Assembly (NCBI GenBank): GCA_037200685.1 | Contig: JBBCIG010000008.1 | Location: forward strand, 496,001-560,000 | Direction of reading: 5' to 3' | From: JAJKIP01 sp037200685 | GTDB lineage: Bacteria > Bacteroidota > Bacteroidia > Chitinophagales > Chitinophagaceae | DNA length: 64,000 nucleotides | Shown here: piece after piece, positions 61,725 to 64,000 of the stretch | Layout of the letters: each line of letters starts with the position of its first letter | Numbering within the stretch: the first letter of the stretch is position 1 | Notes under the pieces: generated by a model | Seen by the model: the letters and a program-made list of their open reading frames with translations, nothing else | Databases searched by the model: none | What the model was told of the DNA's origin: nothing | Made by a program: the position numbers and the translations under genes

Positions 61725-62572
61725 TAATTTTTATACGCTGATTACCGGCGCCAGCGAAGGATTTGGCAAAGCCCTGGCTATTGAATGCGCCCAACGTGAA
61801 ATGAACCTTATACTCGTTGCATTACCGGGACCTGAATTACATCCTTTAGCTGATTTTATCAGGAGAAATTATTGTGTTGATGTCGTTAGCATAGAGAAAG
61901 ATCTCTGCGAAGATGAAAGCTGCTCGGGTTTGTTCAATGAAATAAATGCATTGAAGCTGCGTGTAAATATGCTTATCAACAATGCGGGAATTGGCAGTAC
62001 GGTACCGTTTGCCGATGGTAATGTTAGCATGTATGAAAAACAAATCAAACTAAATGTGCTCGCCACTACATTAATCACAAGATTGTTTTTGGGTATGCTG
62101 AAACAAAACAGCCCTTCGCATATTTTGAATGTCGGAAGCCTGGCCTCTTTTTTCTGTCTGCCCAAAAAACAAGTGTATGCCGCTACAAAATCCTTTGTTT
62201 ATCTTTTTTTCAAAAAGTTTGCACGATGAATTGCAGAAAGATAATATTCATGTAAGTGTATTATGCCCGGGCGGAATGAATACTAATCTCAGCATTACTT
62301 TAATGAATAAAACCGGCAATTTTCTTTCACGCCTTTCTATTATGAACCCTGAAGAGGTAGTGTCCGTAGCTATGGATGGATTATTAATGAAAAAGAAAGT
62401 CATCATTCCGGGTGGGATCAATAAATCATTTTTATTGCTCGATAAAATTTTACCGGAATTTATTAAAAAGACGATCAGGAATAAAGCAATGAAAAGACTA
62501 AATCCCACCAGCAGGTTTGTTGACTACCTGGACAAACCTGTCGACGCACCCATTATCAAAAAAATCGCCTGA
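61717..62572 (+). pseudogene. Short-chain dehydrogenase, one frameshift
   Basis: A ~284-residue classical SDR in two frames. First piece: TLITGASEGFGKALAIECAQ, MLINNAGIGSTVPF, HILNVGSLASFF, and YAATKSF (Tyr-x-x-x-Lys). The frame slips in a seven-T run at 62204-62210; dropping one T gives SKSLHDELQKDNIHVSVLCP, CPGGMNTNLSIT and PEEVVSVAMDGLL. All catalytic residues are in the first piece. Probably acts with the preceding epimerase-like enzyme in the same pathway. Confidence 0.85.
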
Positions 62573-62599
62573 TTTATTCACCGGATAAACTATTAAGCC

Positions 62600-63399
62600 A
62601 TGTTTACATTCGATGTAATAGGAGCCGTTTTGCTGTTTACTGCTTTTCTTATTGAATTTATTTTAACACTGCTGCACAGCTTTGATAACAAAAAAGCTAA
62701 AGATATGATGGCGAATTGCTCGCTTGGGTTGCTGCTTATTTTAACGGGCTTATTTGAAAAAGGATTGAATTTAGTTTTTTCTCATTGGTATACAGTTTTG
62801 CAATTTTCACCCCCGATCTGTCGTGGTGGTTATGGATCCTTGGTTTTTTAAGTTGTGATTTTATTCACTATGCTTATCACTGGCTTGGACACAAAACAAG
62901 GATATTCTGGGCGGCCCATGTAACACATCATTCCTCAGAATTTTTAAATCTTTCGACCGGCCTTCGTACTAATTTTTTGCACCTTTTTTATCGCTTCCTG
63001 TTTTGGTCACCGCTTTGTTTTTTAGGACTTCCGCCGCAAATGGTTATGCTTTTTGAATCTGTCACCGCTATACAAAATTATTTAGTGCATACGGAAAGAG
63101 TGGGAAAGCTGGGCATACTGGATTGGTTGTTCAATACGCCATCTAATCATCGTGTGCATCATGGAAGCAACCCGGAGTACATTGATAAAAACCTCGGCGG
63201 TATACTAATGATATATGATCATCTCTTCGGAACCTATGCAAAAGAAACAATAAAACCAGTTTATGGCATCACCCATAACATTCATACAACTAATCCAATA
63301 AAAATTTTATTGCACGAATATGTACACATGGCGAGAGAAGTTCCAAAGATCAAAGGTGTCCTGGCGAAGCTTCGCTATTTATTTTCGCCGCCGCAATAA
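62600..63399 (+). pseudogene. Sterol desaturase/fatty acid hydroxylase-like, one frameshift
   Basis: First piece (62600-62800): MFTFDVIGAVLLFTAFLIEF and helices to about residue 60. The frame slips in a T run at 62775-62780; one more T restores LSWWLWILGFLSCDFIHYAY with the His motifs HYAYHWLGH, HVTHHSSEF and NHRVHHGSN. A ~265-residue di-iron membrane hydroxylase. Together with epimerase and SDR genes it suggests lipid or terpenoid tailoring. Confidence 0.85.
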
Positions 63400-63462
63400 T
63401 CAGTGGCTTTACACGGGCTTTCATAAGTGGCATCATTTATAATAGATATATAAACAACCGGT

Positions 63463-64000
63463 ATGAAAAAAAGCTTTCTTATTGCAATTATCCTGTCTTT
63501 TGCCGTTGCCGGTCGTGGTTATTCGCAGCCTTACCTGGATATTGCGAAAGTTTACTATACCCATTCTCCGGAAAAGGTATTGAATGAGAAAAAAAATCCC
63601 CTGCTTTCGGATAATTACAATATTAGCGTCACCTTACCTATCGAACTAAAAAGGGCGGTGATGCCTTCCTGCTGAACCCTTTTTTTGATCATAACCAGGG
63701 AACAATAGCCGGTCGTTCTTTTCATGTAATAAGCGAAGGATTGGGTGCGGGTTTTTAAAAAAATTTAATAAGAATGAATGGAGTGTATTGTCCGTCTTTT
63801 TTTACGCCGCAATAAAGAAGCTGGCAAAAAAGTAAACGACCTGATGCAATATGGCGGTGCTGTCATTACAACATGGGTTAAAAGCCCTGCTCTTTCTCTT
63901 AAGCTTGGCGTTTATTATAATAAGGAATATTATCGAAGTTTATTTATACCCCTTGTTGGAATCGACTGGAAGATGGATGATAAAAATGATTTGTTTGGCT
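63463..64000 (+). pseudogene. DUF6268-like outer-membrane protein, frameshifted and cut by the window edge
   Basis: Signal MKKSFLIAIILSFAVAGRGYS then PYLDIAKVYYTHSPEKVLNE. After a break near 63653 the frame reads GGDAFLLNPFFDHNQGTIAG; after another near 63755, NEWSVLSVFFYAAIKKLAKK, then SLKLGVYYNKEYYRSLFIPL and VGIDWKMDDKNDLFG to the edge. The sequence fits the DUF6268 family of outer-membrane barrels. Only the N-terminal ~175 residues are in the window. Confidence 0.75.

Noticed and set aside
1..64000. rRNA, tRNA, tmRNA, prophage or integrative element
   Set aside because: No such structures, integrases, phage genes or attachment duplications were seen; the window is mostly core genome separated by repeats.

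Overview
The window looks like a chromosomal segment of a Bacteroidota bacterium, most likely family Chitinophagaceae. Supporting signs are a type IX secretion (T9SS) C-terminal sorting domain (YPNPSTG), GldC, a DUF4290-murA pair, two tandem OmpH/Skp genes beside bamA, carboxypeptidase-regulatory-domain outer-membrane beta-barrel receptors, and TAnnTTTG-type -7 promoter boxes. There are no rRNA or tRNA genes, no CRISPR array, no prophage and no transposase. Most of the window is ordinary core genome separated by repeat-filled spacers.

Layout. 0-5 kb: an ECF sigma/anti-sigma pair, gcvH and a large OM receptor. 5-11 kb: cyclophilin, serS, small OM barrels, a c-type cytochrome lipoprotein, tadA and Fe/Mn superoxide dismutase. 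11-13 kb (minus strand): rpmH-rnpA-yidD and murI. 13-23 kb (minus strand): an envelope-biogenesis block with two OmpH/Skp chaperones, bamA, uppS, a DUF6089 barrel, nadK, a second POTRA/Omp85-like protein, a CBS protein and an alpha/beta hydrolase. 23.6-26.2 kb: cvpA-like, yqeY-like, gldC and a glycosyltransferase. 26.5-31 kb: a T9SS cargo protein, DUF4290, murA (with Asp in place of the fosfomycin-target Cys) and two small genes.

31.2-41.3 kb: gmk, a CNNM/CorC hemolysin-family protein, tatC, rpiB, an M28 peptidase, a Pro-rich membrane protein, a small eRF1-like protein, a potassium-channel-like ion transporter and a deoxyhypusine-synthase-like gene. Nearly every gene here carries one or more single-base indels, many in homopolymers. 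Because gmk is essential, local sequence error is more likely than decay. The same pattern occurs at 26.5-27.7 kb and 61.7-64.0 kb.

41.5-59.6 kb: PepSY-like periplasmic proteins, an sdpR-sdpI-like pair with a palindromic operator, AcpH, HAD phosphatase, tandem DUF2911 genes, a cystathionine gamma-synthase-family enzyme, a DUF5670 mini-protein, TIGR02757, a second OM receptor, a fatty-acid-hydroxylase-like protein, an FAH-family enzyme, a head-GIN protein, a flavin reductase, DUF4197, and two tandem paralogous HTH proteins. 59.9-64 kb: a divergent plus-strand gene row (mini membrane protein, CPBP protease, HpnA-like epimerase, SDR, sterol-desaturase-like protein, DUF6268 barrel) that reads like a lipid-modification operon.

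The most distinctive non-coding feature is a modular intergenic repeat of about 80-100 bp, present at least a dozen times in both orientations and never inside a recognisable gene. Two composite copies at about 37.6 and 53.7 kb form a long inverted repeat. Other repeat types (a CCCCTTCGGGG palindromic cluster and a GGTAGGCAGG-type element) sit in the same spacers.
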